Of a stretch of DNA of 64,000 bases, positions 44,541-55,499 are shown piece by piece. The stretch spans positions 2,125,501 to 2,189,500 of the forward strand of contig OY741266.1 of assembly GCA_963514095.1 (NCBI GenBank), in the 5' to 3' direction. Source of the stretch: Eutrigla gurnardus (lineage: Eukaryota; Chordata; Actinopteri; Perciformes; Triglidae). The notes under the pieces are model-generated. The model was given only the letters and a program-made list of their open reading frames with translations. It was not told the DNA's origin and did no database searches. A program made the position numbers and the translations under genes. Numbering within the stretch: position 1 is the stretch's first letter; each line of letters begins with the position of its first letter.

Positions 44541-46058
44541 TCAGTTTTCCGACTGCTGGCGGGATGCTGGCAACTTGCTGTTAGGGCAATCACGTCTGGA
44601 GTGGTCTGGTGAATGGCACTGGAAGCAGAGCTTTTGGTCGCGACAGTGGGCAAATGCAGTATGGGCAGCATCCCGACAAACAGAACAAGGCATATCATGC
44701 AATCCTCCAATCTTGGGTAGCCATTGACCTGACTGTCTGGTTGAACTTAGATTGGGTCTAGATGAACTCGGAACGGGTCTCTGCATGAGCACCTTCTCCA
44801 GCATACTAATGAGGCGGTTCAGGGCATCAGGGTCAGTGGCTTGTGGCTGCTGTGGACTCTGTTCCACAGTAGGTGGTGCAGGCGGAGGGACAGCATTGAG
44901 AACATTCAATGACACTTGGTCCTTGGGGGGCCTGCTCACTTTTGACACCATCTCAGAGTGATACTCACTCAAAATATCGTGAACTTCATGAGCTGTCCAT
45001 TTGTCTAATGTTTTTGACCTGAAGGTCATAGCAAGCTCACCTGAGGGGCAGTTCTTTATGAACATTCGAGTCACTTCAGTACTAGGGCTGTCCAATGACT
45101 TTCCCTGCTCCTTCAGACGCTCAGCGGCCAGGTCGACTGCTCGGTTCAGCCTGAGCCAGTAGTCGAATGCATTCTCACCCTTCCCAGGAAGAGTGGTGTA
45201 GAAGTCCGCTAATGGGAGGGGAGAGCACTGGGCAGTGTCAAAGTGCTTCCGTAGAAGGCCATAAATAGCGTCAGGGTTGCGGGTGATGTCGATATCCCTG
45301 TTCCTGGTCCCAAACCTGACGACGTCTCTGGCTTTGCCCCTGAGGTGAACGAGGATCTCCTCTGCCTGTTCCTCAGGTCGCAAGTTTCCCCTCTTAATGA
45401 ACGCCCTCATGAGCTCCCCCCATTCTTGTATGGAGACAGGGTCTGAGCCGTCCCCTCTGAAGCAAGGGGGCTCCTTCAGCTTACGATGAGGCACATATTG
45501 CAAATGGGAGACATCAACTGCATTTGTGGCAGACACATTGGCATGGTTAGGTGAAGGGACTGCACTTTGTAGAGGGGTATTGAAAAGAACATTAGGTTGG
45601 GCAGGTGAAGGTGAAGCACTGAATGAAGGGGTACTGACAGAGGGGCTGAGGTGAGAAATAATGTCCTGTGCTACTCGCTGACTGACCTGCTGAATTAATA
45701 CATCACCCATCTGACTCACAATACTGGCAGCAATAACATCAGGGTCAGGTGCAGGGAAATCTGTATTATGACTGATGGAGGCAGGGGAATACGTGCCTCG
45801 TGTAGCAGGGCCAGAGGAACCTGTGTGTAAACCTGCCTGGGCCAAGGAACCTGTGTTCCGGTTGGGGGGAGGGGTAACATCTGTACTGATCAAAGGGGCC
45901 CCTGGTGTACTCTGACCCCCCGACATCACAATACCACCCCCCTGAACTGGACTATTAAACTGTAAGGTCACAGGAGGCTTAAAACCTCTACCTCTGCCAA
46001 CCCCAAAAGGAGTTACAAAAGATCTCCCATTAGAATCACTCATCATAAACAATTTCAC
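44541..46058 (-). CDS. Gypsy gag polyprotein
   Basis: An open frame of 505 codons beginning 236 bases after the 5' LTR (start could also be the later ATG at MSDSNGRS). It has a Gly/Pro/Ser/Thr-rich N-terminus, a capsid-like central region (CFRGDGSDPVSIQEWGELM, then FGTRNRDIDITRNPDAIYGL and KGENAFDYWLRLNRAVDLAA) and a C-terminal CCHC zinc knuckle (CFQCHSPDHSRRDC). A second cysteine/histidine cluster, CSVCRDAAHTAFAHC, precedes it. The role is particle assembly and RNA packaging. No lesion was seen. Confidence 0.9.
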   Translation of the reverse strand: MKLFMMSDSNGRSFVTPFGVGRGRGFKPPVTLQFNSPVQGGGIVMSGGQSTPGAPLISTDVTPPPNRNTGSLAQAGLHTGSSGPATRGTYSPASISHNTDFPAPDPDVIAASIVSQMGDVLIQQVSQRVAQDIISHLSPSVSTPSFSASPSPAQPNVLFNTPLQSAVPSPNHANVSATNAVDVSHLQYVPHRKLKEPPCFRGDGSDPVSIQEWGELMRAFIKRGNLRPEEQAEEILVHLRGKARDVVRFGTRNRDIDITRNPDAIYGLLRKHFDTAQCSPLPLADFYTTLPGKGENAFDYWLRLNRAVDLAAERLKEQGKSLDSPSTEVTRMFIKNCPSGELAMTFRSKTLDKWTAHEVHDILSEYHSEMVSKVSRPPKDQVSLNVLNAVPPPAPPTVEQSPQQPQATDPDALNRLISMLEKVLMQRPVPSSSRPNLSSTRQSGQWLPKIGGLHDMPCSVCRDAAHTAFAHCRDQKLCFQCHSPDHSRRDCPNSKLPASRQQSEN

Positions 46059-46278
46059 TGAACAGGACTGAATTCTACAAAATGAATGGAAAATGAAACC
46101 ATAAAAGGTTTACTTGGACATCTGGATAATCAAAATAAGAAAAAAAATATCCTCAATCTGACCACGAGCACTGAATCAAAGCAACGCATCCACCTGACTT
46201 CGTCCACCGTAAATGAACAGCAGCAGTAGAACAGTCCCCGGATCGCTCTGTAGCATCCACAGCTCGACAGAAGAGTCT

Positions 46279-46293
46279 CGAGTCACGGCACCA
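46279..46293 (-). other. Primer-binding site for tRNA-His
   Basis: On the plus strand CGAGTCACGGCACCA is identical to the 3' end of vertebrate tRNA-His including CCA, so the element's RNA would pair with it. It lies one base from the 5' LTR, as expected. Confidence 0.85.
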
Positions 46294-46294
46294 T

Positions 46295-47284
46295 TGTGAC
46301 CTTCCCTGTCCTGCCTGCCTGCTGTTTCACCAAGGACTCACACGAGATCAGATGTGGAGCTGTAGAGTGTAGTTTTATTCTCTGTAACAAAGTTTGGAAG
46401 CACAACCACAGCTCTCAGTCAGCATACACTTATTAGTGGTCACCTGTGGTGAGGGATTCTCTGCACTGAAAATACAATTGACCGTATAGTGGATATTTTA
46501 TACAAAGTCTGAAATTCAATAAAAAAAATAAAATACATTTCCTTATAGATCCTTATCAATTCAATATCACCCAATAAAACATCATGTCACAAAAAGCTAC
46601 ATAACAGCAGAGCAAACATCCCCACTCCAAAGCTCCCGTTTTTACATAAAGTGCTTAATACAAAAAGAAGAAACTGGCTTTGACGCCACCCTGCTGGTAT
46701 AAATGCAAAATTGCAGGTAGGCTCTGCCATTTACAACAGTTTTTTGAACACAAAATAAACCCACAATATGACAGAAAAATACGCCAAATAACACACACAC
46801 ATACCTGTAACAAAGTTTGGAAGCACAACCACAGCTCTCAGTCAGCATACACTTATTAGTGGTCACCTGTTTAGAGACAGCATCTCCCGATGTTAGACAC
46901 AAGCCCCAGCTAGCAGCGAACATGCTAAACGTTTTTTTTCCCCTCTGACAAACACACTTTTACACTGAAATGTGAAAACGAGTGGTGCTCAACAATAGAT
47001 ATGACCACAGTGCATATTTAGCCAAAAGTTAAACCATTTGTAATGGGCATAGGACATTTTAATGGTCTAATATGTGTCTCTGTAAACAGGAGGCCATGTT
47101 ACCTGTGGTGAGGGATTCTCTGCCCTGAATCTCCCACCGTGCAACACTGCTCTTTCAAGCTAAAAGCGTAATTTCAAAATAAAAGTGCATGACATAAAGA
47201 ACAAAATTAAATAAAAATAGCCATGGCTGTCTTCCAGGTTTAACATAATTGAACAAAAATAAAGTATTTGCTAACACCGTTACA
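46295..47284 (-). repeat. 5' LTR of the gypsy element
   Basis: 990 bp, nearly identical to 37117-38102, with the same internal duplication of about 66 bp. It drives transcription on the minus strand. Confidence 0.95.
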
Positions 47285-47314
47285 TATATATATATATATG
47301 TATATATATATAGT
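47285..47314. repeat. TA microsatellite, right flank of the gypsy insertion
   Basis: Continuation of the TA repeat that was split by the gypsy integration. Confidence 0.9.
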
Positions 47315-47320
47315 GATAGA

Positions 47321-47464
47321 TCTGCTAACCAATCACTAGTGATTATTCTTGTTTAAAAGACCCAGTGTGACCAATAGTGACAGATCTGCCAACGTGGGTT
47401 GGCTTTACATTTATAATGACCAGATCTGCCAACCAATCACGAGCGATTATACTTGTTTAAAACT
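47321..47464. repeat. Direct repeat with AGATCTGC..AACCAATCAC units
   Basis: Two copies of a unit of about 40 bp (47323-47361 and 47424-47464) plus a partial third AGATCTGCCAAC at 47382. They lie inside the right end of the inverted-end element. Confidence 0.8.
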
Positions 47465-47661
47465 AGTGGTTTCATCCAATCCTGAGTGAGGATATTCAAG
47501 CCATCTCTGGCCAGGCGCGGTTTCGCCGCTATTCATATGCTAATTAGAGCCTTCGCTGTGGTTCGTTTTCGACCATTTTCGGCACAGACGAACGCGGCGT
47601 TCGCAGCCTGTAAATTGTCGTTAACTCCCGAAAATTAGGGAGATTTCCGGGCGTTTACAGG

Positions 47662-47686
47662 GACGAAAATCCGACTTTTCATGCAG
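47662..47686 (-). repeat. Right 25-bp inverted end (pairs with 34457-34481)
   Basis: The reverse complement matches the left end with one difference. A TTTACAGG block follows inward, as on the left side. Confidence 0.7.
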
Positions 47687-47689
47687 CGC

Positions 47690-48204
47690 TACCACTTATC
47701 CTCCAGCCGATCCCAGCTGTCATTGGTCGAGCTCTGTCCTGGAGGCTCGCTCCACCCGGTGGAGGTGGTTGGTGACAGGAGGGTGAAGCTATCATCCATG
47801 TTGGAGAACACGTCCCACCCCCTTCACATGACACTAACATCACTGAGCAGCTCCTCACTGATAGGCTGAGGCACCCACAGTGTGTGAAGGAGAGGTACCG
47901 CAGGTCCTTCCTTCTTGCAGCAGTCAGACTGTACAACCAGCACTGCTGTCACTGACACACCCACACCCACCCACCCACACACACACACACACTGCTAATA
48001 CATATGCACAAATGAAAATTGTTGTATATAGTCCATTATTTTTGTATTTTTTATTGTATTTTTTGTTTTTTATATGCTTGTGTATTTTATTGTAATTTCT
48101 TGTACTGTATTTTGCCGTGCTTTGTTATTTGCACTCTCCTCTTTGCTGCTGTAACCCTGTAAATGTCCCCACTGTGGGACGAATAAAAGATGATCTCATC
48201 TTAT
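47690..48204 (+). mobile_element. 5'-truncated Rex1-like LINE 3' end
   Basis: A decayed reading with AGGTCCTTCCTTCTTGCAGC and CTGTACAACCAGCA, then a CA-rich stretch, and the end GTCCCCACTGTGGGACGAATAAA with a CTTAT-type tail, which I recognise from fish Rex1/Babar 3' ends. No RT core is included. Confidence 0.6.
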
Positions 48205-48290
48205 GTTTACAATATTATTGAGATAATAGATCAAAAGAGAAGTAGGGTGATTTTCTCATAGACTTCCATGTAGTCAGACTTCTTCTTTCT
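48204..48290 (+). repeat. Dispersed repeat R1, copy e (3' end only)
   Basis: It matches the R1 right end: ATGTTTAC, AAAGAGAAGTAGG and TTTTCTCATAGACTTC, as at 21898-21960. Confidence 0.7.
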
Positions 48291-50141
48291 CCACATGGTC
48301 TGGTCTGGTCTCTGGACTACTATGAGCTGCTATCGTAGACCTCTGGGGGACCACAGACACATTTCCACCATGTATGGTTCAGCAACATCAGGACATCAGT
48401 GACGACAGGAAAATGATGTCAACTTAAGCCAGTGATAAGTTTTCCGGATATTCACATAATTTGCTTAGAATTTGTGTTTGTTCACATCTTTTCGTTGACT
48501 TGGTTTGTAAAGCTGCTCATGAAAAGTTCCCTTCACGTTTGGTGCAAACACATTTTAACTCCAGGCAACCACGCTTATGAATAAGTACATGTCCATACGC
48601 ACATTATCTCTATAATTTCTTTATAATGACTTGTGATTTTTAGTTTTATTGCAATTATACTGCAATGCTGAAAATTCACTGCGGAATCTTAAATCCAAAC
48701 TTCCAGATTTTTTGTCATTTTAGAACTTGTTAATTCATCATTTGAGGACATGTATCTCTCACACAGCTGTACGAGTCGTACAACCCAGACTTTGCTGTGT
48801 AACACCAGTGGAGTGAGATTATTCTATGGCAGAAAGTCAAGACGTTTCAAAGCTCTTGGCTGCAGGCTTTTAATCATAGTACATTGGCTGACCTCAGCAC
48901 TGCTGTTAGATGCAATGTATCAGATGTGTTCTGCTCAGAAGTACACCATATTTTACCTTTTGCTTCTATTTCTTTTTAAAGGTAGCAGATAAAAAAAGGA
49001 CCACTGGGCTTTCTGCTAAACAAACGGCTCCAAATCAATAAGGGAAATGCTACTTTGTAGATGGGTAACTGCTGAACCGGCACAAAGAAAGGCTACTTTG
49101 CTTTGGCGAGAGAGCGGCCAGAAAGATAGAAAGCCCCAGCAGGATACAGTCATACCGGCCATCGCTGGAATACAGAACTCCAGAAGTGAAGCACACTGGC
49201 TTTGGGCATCTTTTTCATCTCTTTGCTCTTTGCTGTTTCCAAATTCAGCTGTAGCAGGACCTCCAGGTCTAATCAGGTCTTCAGAGACACGACAGAGGGG
49301 TAGGAGCTGGAGAAGCAGCCGCACCAACCAGCGTGGAGGCCACAAAGTTTGGCCATCAAAGAACCTGACTGCAGCGCAAAGAGCTGAAAAGGAGCACATG
49401 ACAGTGAGGCAGCCAGTGATGGAGCTAAAGGTGAATAGAAGGGAAGGACAGACACTTCATACTGAGACACAGATGCACACACTGGGATGGCCATTTTACT
49501 ACGTACAAACCAGCAACATTCGCTTCTCAGAAGTACCTTAAACACGACCGTATCACGGCGGCACTCATAAGTACAAACATGCATGGTGCATGAGAGGACG
49601 CAAATCTGTTTGTCAAAACTGTGTTTTATCTCAGATTTTTGTCCACTATGACTTTTGATCTAGTCATTTTTATTTGCACATCCCACAAATGTTCATTTCC
49701 CTCAAAGCGTTTCACAGATTGTACGACGGGCACCTCGACAAGGTGAAAACGTGCTGCTCACAATCCCTGGTGGAGATTTAGGAAACGTTCTCTGGTAAGA
49801 ATGCTGTTGATCAGGGTCAGAAGCTCCAGTCACAACTTCATAACTTCCAAACTACTGAAGAGTACTCCGGCAACGTAACATTGCTCTACTATAACATGCT
49901 TGTGAGATCGTCGCAGAATTTCAATGTATTGATTTATGTACATGGACATGAATTTAAATAGTTTTGTGGTTGAAGGTTCTGTATCGTTGGACCCATCACC
50001 ACATGGCAAGGCAAGTTGATTCATACAGCACATTTCGGCAACAAGGCAATTCACAGCGCTTTACATAGACATCAAAAGTCAAAGGACAAAGTGCAGATGA
50101 AACAAATGAAATACAATTGAAAACAATAATTTAAGAGTCAA
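48290..50141. other. No gene or element recognised
   Basis: Overlapping frames around 49016-49584 lack domains and codon support; treated as chance. Confidence 0.5.
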
Positions 50142-50154
50142 GAGAATAGACATA

Positions 50155-50492
50155 CTGTTGCCTCACAGCAAGAGGATCCCGGGTTCGATTCCCGGGTCGG
50201 CCCCGGGTTCCTCCTGTGTGGAGTTTGCATGTTCTCCGCGTGTAAGCGTGGGTTCTCTCCGGGTTCTCCGGCTTCCTCCCACAGTCCAAAGACATGCAGG
50301 ATGGGGATAGGTTCATGATGACTGTAAATTGGCCGTAGGTGTGAATGTGAGCGTGAATGATTGTTTGTCTCTACATGTCGGCCCTGTGATAGACTGGCGT
50401 CCTGTCCAGGGTGTACCCTGCCTTCACCCAATGACAGCTGGGATCGGTTCCAGCACCCCCGCGACCCTGAATACAGGATAAGCGGATGGATG
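50155..50492 (+). mobile_element. tRNA-derived SINE
   Basis: A 13-bp TSD GAGAATAGACATA lies at 50142-50154 and 50493-50505. A B-box GGGTTCGATTCC (50181-50192) lies near the 5' end; the A-box part is missing, so the copy is slightly truncated. The body has the CATGTTCTCC and CTGTAAATTGG landmarks, and the 3' end is a GGAT tail. The inverse fragment at 33166-33296 is the same family. Confidence 0.9.
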
Positions 50493-50505
50493 GAGAATAG
50501 ACATA

Positions 50506-53300
50506 AAACATAAGCTAAAATAACATAATCCAGGTATTAAAACAAGAATAACAGTCAGAGTGCAGTGTAAGAAATGATTAAAGGCGTTAGAGCTGCTTCC
50601 ATCGCGTATCAACGCAGCCGACTGACTGGTGTAGTCAGAGAGAAGGGCAGAAAAATGACCGAACCAAATACTGTGGAACAAATACAGCAGCTGGCTGGTT
50701 GATGTTGATCGTATTCAGCTGGCGTCAAGCGACAGGGGTCATCAGGGGCTCCTTCCAGAGTCAACTTCTGATCAGACTCAAAGAGAAGCCTTTCTTCTTG
50801 CCCCATGCTTTGTTGCTGCCCTCGCCAGGTGGACAATACACGAGACCCAGAATTCCCTTTTTAGTGTCGCCCCTGGCAACAGGGTCTAAGAAAGACAGCG
50901 TGTGTTACTTGTCACCACAGGAAATTACTTTGTAGCTTAGTACAGATAAAAAGCTGGTCAGACTCAATCCCACACACACACACACACCGGCATGTCCCTT
51001 ATTCTGTCCCACAAGTCTTCTTCCTTCTCATCATCCACTGCATCTTCCCGCCTGTTCCCCAAGTTTACCAAGTGTGCTGGTCTGGCTCGGAGAGCGATAA
51101 ACGCTCAGTTGTCGCCTCGGCTGCTTGGCACGCCAACTCTGATCGAGTACAGCCAAAGTTGATTCGTCTTTGCCACATAGCTTGAAGTGTTCAGTGACGT
51201 TTTGCAAATGGCCGCCACTGAGCTGGCCGTCGAAAAAAAAAAGTGAAACAGACAAATGTTATCTTTTCTTTATCGCATTGTGCCCGCACCCAAATACACA
51301 AACAAATTGCCATTTCCACATAGCATATTGTGTTGCTTCCCCGCATCTGACAGGTCAAAAGGCGGAGCAGTTATCACACAAGGAAGAACGTCGGAGCAAT
51401 AAGCAGCTCCAACCGGAGCTGCAGCAGATGACCTGAAGGGGAAACTCTCCTCCACCACCACCACCACCTACGCACTGACACACCTGAGCCGCGGAGGCAC
51501 CTCGCCTCTGATGTGCTGTGTGTGTTTGGTGTGCCTGCAGTTACGTTGATGAATGTGAGAGGAGCGGCGCTAACATCTGATAGCAGGTTCACACTGAGCA
51601 CATGAGACACACACACACGGTGCTCTCATCTCTGGGATATCTGGGAGTCCTGGATCTGCTGCCTTCTCCTTTAGCCCTCAGCGAGGCAGGAACCGAACAT
51701 ATTTGACCTTTTTGGGGAAAAGGTGGAGAGGCTTCTGATGGTTATTCCTCTTCGGGAAAATCTCAACTCCCCTTTGTGGATAAAAGCCTCTTCGAGCCCG
51801 AGGCGACGGGAGGGAAAAAAGAAAAGCGTTTTGGTTTGGCATTCAAAGCCCTGAACGCTTCCAACTGCAGCACAGTGTGTTTGTATCACGTAGCGCTCTG
51901 AAATAACTGCTCTGTAGGGTATGATTTACGCTTAGCTGGAGCTTAACCTCAGCACCCCACCTCCATTGATTTTACATTCACACCCAGCTAAATTTGTCCA
52001 GTAATTCTGCCATCTTCACAGCGTTCTTTTTCAGATTACGACGAGAGGAAGAGAGCCGGATTCCTCATTTTACCTCTCCAGAACCGTAAATCTTTACATC
52101 ATGTCATGTTAATTTGAAATAGAGTAAATGTAGCTTAGATTTACAGGACAAGAGCTGATCTGTTTCCCCCCTTTTAAAAGGAATGTGCCAAAAGGACTCC
52201 GTTGCACACGACCACAAGGGGGCACTGCTTGGACACAGTTCATTATGTAATGAACCCACATGTGCTCAAATGATTGTATTCCACCAGCAGGAGATAGGAG
52301 ATCATTTCCAGTTTGGAGCATGGCACATTTGCTGTTTAACATTACACTGTGTTTAGACGCATCAACCAGTGAAAAAGCTTTACAAACAAGCGCCTTTAAT
52401 GTGTGTTGTGAGGCGGCAGTGCCAACACAGCACGCTTTTGATGTGACGATACATGACGTGCATTCTGATTTTTACATGAGGAGGTGTCTTCATCCTGCCG
52501 TGTCACTTCCTGTGAAGTGGAGGTAGGATGTATGAGAGACACTGATGGACCCAGAGGAAGAGAAAGGGAGGGTGGTGAAACTGAAAGAGAAAAAAGGTGA
52601 TACTCGTGATACGCGTCGTCCTTGAGGAAGTCCTCTTTAAGATGGAAAGAGACTAACACAACCAGGTATGGGAGGATTTCATGTCACGATTATCCTGACC
52701 CAAGAAAACAGCGATTCACAATTTTATCCAGCTATTTATCAAATATGCTCAAAACTTAAACACGTCACAAAGACATACTGGTATCACTTGACCTCACATT
52801 TTGTAAAGAAACAATTATTTTTATAGCATCACAGAGATCACTTTTTTCAATGAGTATCTGTTTTAGTGAAAAAAACAAAACAATAATCAAACAATTAACA
52901 AGATAATCATAAGGTCTCCCTGCATAAATAAACCATAAATACATTTTAGAGAAATTGGCAACATTTGTGAGTCCATTTATGACTTTTTCAAATATAGCTG
53001 TACATTTTACTTCTCTACTATGATAGCAAACTTTTGACAGCTTTTTAACATTGCTCATGACAATATTCATCATTATCCTCAGAATTAAAATTCCCCATGA
53101 TTAACTTTGTATCCTGATCCATGATAAATCCTACATTGTCTCATCGTTAAAACAATGTTAACATTTTATTTGGTCATTTTTATAATCATTATAACTGTTG
53201 CTATTGCTTTAATTTATTTACTTTTTGTACTTAAAGGCATCAAAGGGTATTCTATTCAGAACACTTTCTGTTATATTGCTTGAAATCATCATCAATAGCT
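50506..53300. other. No gene recognised; small simple repeats
   Basis: CA runs near 50972 and 51603 and a CAC run near 51452. A CTCF-like word is listed separately. I see no exon chain on either strand. Confidence 0.5.
52212..52224 (+). promoter_or_regulatory. CTCF-like motif
   Basis: CCACAAGGGGGCA fits the CTCF core CCASYAGRKGGC with one mismatch. Motif only; occupancy unknown. Confidence 0.35.
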
Positions 53301-53371
53301 TGGTTACAGTCACGTGATTGTGATGACGCGTTAAGGGGGCACGATTTCCAAATGGCTGTCCGGAAGTAAAA

Positions 53372-53520
53372 ATGCCGACTCCGTCTATGGAGGAAACCGT
53401 TCCAGAGAGTCCGTCTTGTAGGGATTTAGAGCCAGTTTCTAGCATACGATACAAACAATTAGTAAGTAAATATGTTGGGCGTGACCCGTACCTCATGAAG
53501 ATGAGTGAGTTTTCTGGAGC
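53372..53520 (+). pseudogene. Possible first exon of a SWIM/YqaJ-type transposon gene
   Basis: An ATG in good context opens MPTPSMEETVPESPSCRDLE and continues to YVGRDPYLMKMSEFS. I recall this leader from abundant fish repeat-borne proteins with SWIM zinc fingers and YqaJ recombinase-like domains. The homology stops at 53515, where an unrelated GC-rich segment begins, and the frame ends at 53560. The rest of the protein is not in the window. Confidence 0.5.
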
Positions 53521-53915
53521 GAGGGACGTGGCTCCCGGTGGGGGGAGGCCCCCGGACTGAGGCATTGGGTACCCCGAGGCGGAGGGTCCGCCGACGCGAC
53601 CCGCCGAACTCCGACCGTCGACGCTGCCCTTGTTTCCCCCACTAGAGCGGCACCGTCGGACTTGCGTACGCATAACGCGGTCAGCACAGAGACGGGTAGT
53701 CCACCGGCAGCCGCGCCCGACTCATGCGGGCCCGACGGGCGCCCATCCCTGGCCCGAGGGTCGGGGAAGGAGGAGGCAGGCGAGCCCGAGACGGGCCCAA
53801 GCACCACACCGGGCATCCCGAAGTCTGAATTTAGGGCGACTTAGGCAACTGGTGCCTGTGACTGCCCCAGCAGCGGAGAACGTGAGCGTTCCCGAGTGAT
53901 GGCAAAGCGACTCTC
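53515..53915. other. 400-bp GC-rich CpG-dense island
   Basis: Much richer in G+C and CpG than its surroundings, with sharp edges (GAGCGAGGGACG on the left, GACCCGCAAACG on the right). Several overlapping frames on both strands are composition artefacts. It could be an inserted GC-rich element or a promoter-like island; no TSD was found. Confidence 0.5.
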
Positions 53916-54470
53916 AGACCCGCAAACGTAGGTTTAAAATGCACTTTTTACGGTGTTGTTCTGTGAGCTTTTTACAATTCTCACCTTTATGGACGACAAC
54001 CTTTTGTACTCTAAAAAAAACTTTTCATTTTCAAGGGTAGAACGATTGTAGCAGCTGTAAACTACACAAAACATGGGCATCTTGACTTTTTCACACGGCA
54101 GTTCTATGGGCAGACTTCACTTCCTGCCATCCATCTGGATTTAGCGCGTTCGCGATGCAGCACTGTGACGTCACGTGAAACCAACCTATTACTTGTGAAT
54201 GTCAGCTAGCGATGTTGTGCTCCTCGTCCGAGCGATCTTTGGTGTTGTAGCAAGGGCAGTGCGTGTTCACGCGTTCTGGGGGCGTGGCGTTCAACAGAGG
54301 TCTGAACAAAGCAGGCAGGATGTTACCGGTACAATGTCAAAAATCTCTGTTTTTTTTCAAATTTTTAGAATTACCTATAAGTCCCTTTATCCTCAGCAAA
54401 AAAAAGGAAAAAATGTATATTGATGTGTACATTTATGTGTTATGTCTACTACCATCTACTTTCAATCAAC
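53915..54470. other. No gene recognised
   Basis: A GTGACGTCACGTGAAACC block at 54164-54181 weakly mirrors TCACGTGATTGTGATGACG at 53311-53330. The two may be ends of one degraded element holding the exon and the GC-rich island. Confidence 0.4.
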
Positions 54471-54478
54471 ATCTCTCT

Positions 54479-54480
54479 GT

Positions 54481-54509
<29 letters not shown>
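54479..54509. repeat. CA microsatellite
   Basis: Fifteen or so uninterrupted CA units. Confidence 0.97.
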
Positions 54510-54511
<2 letters not shown>

Positions 54512-54921
54512 CATTGGTTTATATCCACTTGATAGTTTCTTTTCTGTGTATTTCAGTATAATGTTTTGTTTATGTTTTCCCTCTGACTGTTTATGTCCCA
54601 GTCTTTTGTTCTGTAATCAATTTTTCGCACTATTTTTTAAAGTGAATCTGACATCCTCTCCGACTGCATCAAGGAAGAGAAAATCATTCAAATAGCATAT
54701 TCAGCCAATGTTCACATGTTTAAAGGGCTACATGTTTAAAGGGCTACTACAATTGTGCATTGCATTTTCATAAAGCTGTGACAGATGGTTTGAAAAAGGA
54801 ATGGAAGCTGGGAAGCTTGATAAGCTGAATCCTACATTCCACCAACTAAATAGTCTTTTCATTAGACACCAACTAGGCTCCGAAGCTTCAAACTATGATG
54901 CTCCACGTGACTCTCGAGGGT

Positions 54922-54960
54922 CTTCACAGAAAGTTAGGTTTAGGCAGCAAAACCACTTTA
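54922..54960 (-). repeat. Third copy of the CCTAAACCT block
   Basis: Reverse complement of the block at 28588-28635. Confidence 0.75.
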
Positions 54961-55058
54961 AAAAAAGAATAGTTGATGTTAACTTGACTGACAAACAACC
55001 CTGAGTGAGGGAAAACTCACTTACTACTCATACTGAGTTCATAGTGGAATATATAGTA

Positions 55059-55319
55059 AATGGTCAAAATGGTCCTCATTTATATAGTGCTTTTATCCAA
55101 AGCGCTTTACAGTAATGACTGACATTCACCCATTCATTCACACATTCACACACCGACGACGGAGTCAATCACGCAGGGTGACAGCCAGCTCGTCAGGAGC
55201 AATTAGGGTGAGGTGTCTTACTCAGGGACACCAGGCACTCAGCAAGGAGGAACCGGGGATCGAACCGGCAATCTTGCAGTTGTCAGCCAACCCGCTCTAC
55301 CTCCTGAGCTAATCCCCTC
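55059..55319 (-). mobile_element. tRNA-derived SINE, second family
   Basis: On the minus strand a tRNA-like head has an A-box (TAGCTCAGGAGGTAGAGC, 55311-55294) and a B-box (GGTTCGATCCC, 55266-55256). A body and a GTAAAGCGCTTTGGATAAAA 3' region follow, then a GACCATTT-type tail. The RNA polymerase III promoter boxes are intact. Confidence 0.85.
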
Positions 55320-55351
55320 CATACAGTGTGTTTATATTGCATCAATTTGGT

Positions 55352-55495
55352 GAATTTTGAGAACCACAATATGACATATCAATTACTGACCAATTTCTTA
55401 CAAACTGCTGGTACTGATACAAATGTTGACATACTAAATGGGGTTGAGGAGTTTAAGCATTCAAGAAAAGATAAAAACAAAAATGACTAACACAC
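55352..55495 (-). repeat. hAT 3' region shared with 40806-40954
   Basis: Inverted copy of the related hAT segment inside the gypsy. Surrounding ends of this copy were not defined. Confidence 0.85.
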
Positions 55496-55499
55496 ATTG

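Larger units (their letters stand above)
37117..47284 (-). mobile_element. Complete Ty3/gypsy LTR retrotransposon
   Basis: Two LTRs of about 990 bp enclose, in minus-strand order, a tRNA-His primer site, gag, protease, RT-RNase H-integrase and a polypurine tract. Flanks are TA repeats, so the TSD is TATA-like but not exactly definable. The two LTRs differ at only about ten positions by eye, which indicates a young insertion. One hAT element sits in integrase and one in-frame UGA lies between protease and RT. There is no envelope-like frame and no chromodomain motif. Confidence 0.95.

Noticed and set aside
49016..49584. Overlapping frames of 103-164 residues
   Set aside because: Both strands are open by chance; no motifs, no exon signals.
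53493..53899. Overlapping 60-107-residue frames in the GC-rich block
   Set aside because: Stops are rare in such DNA; frames on both strands overlap and none shows a domain.
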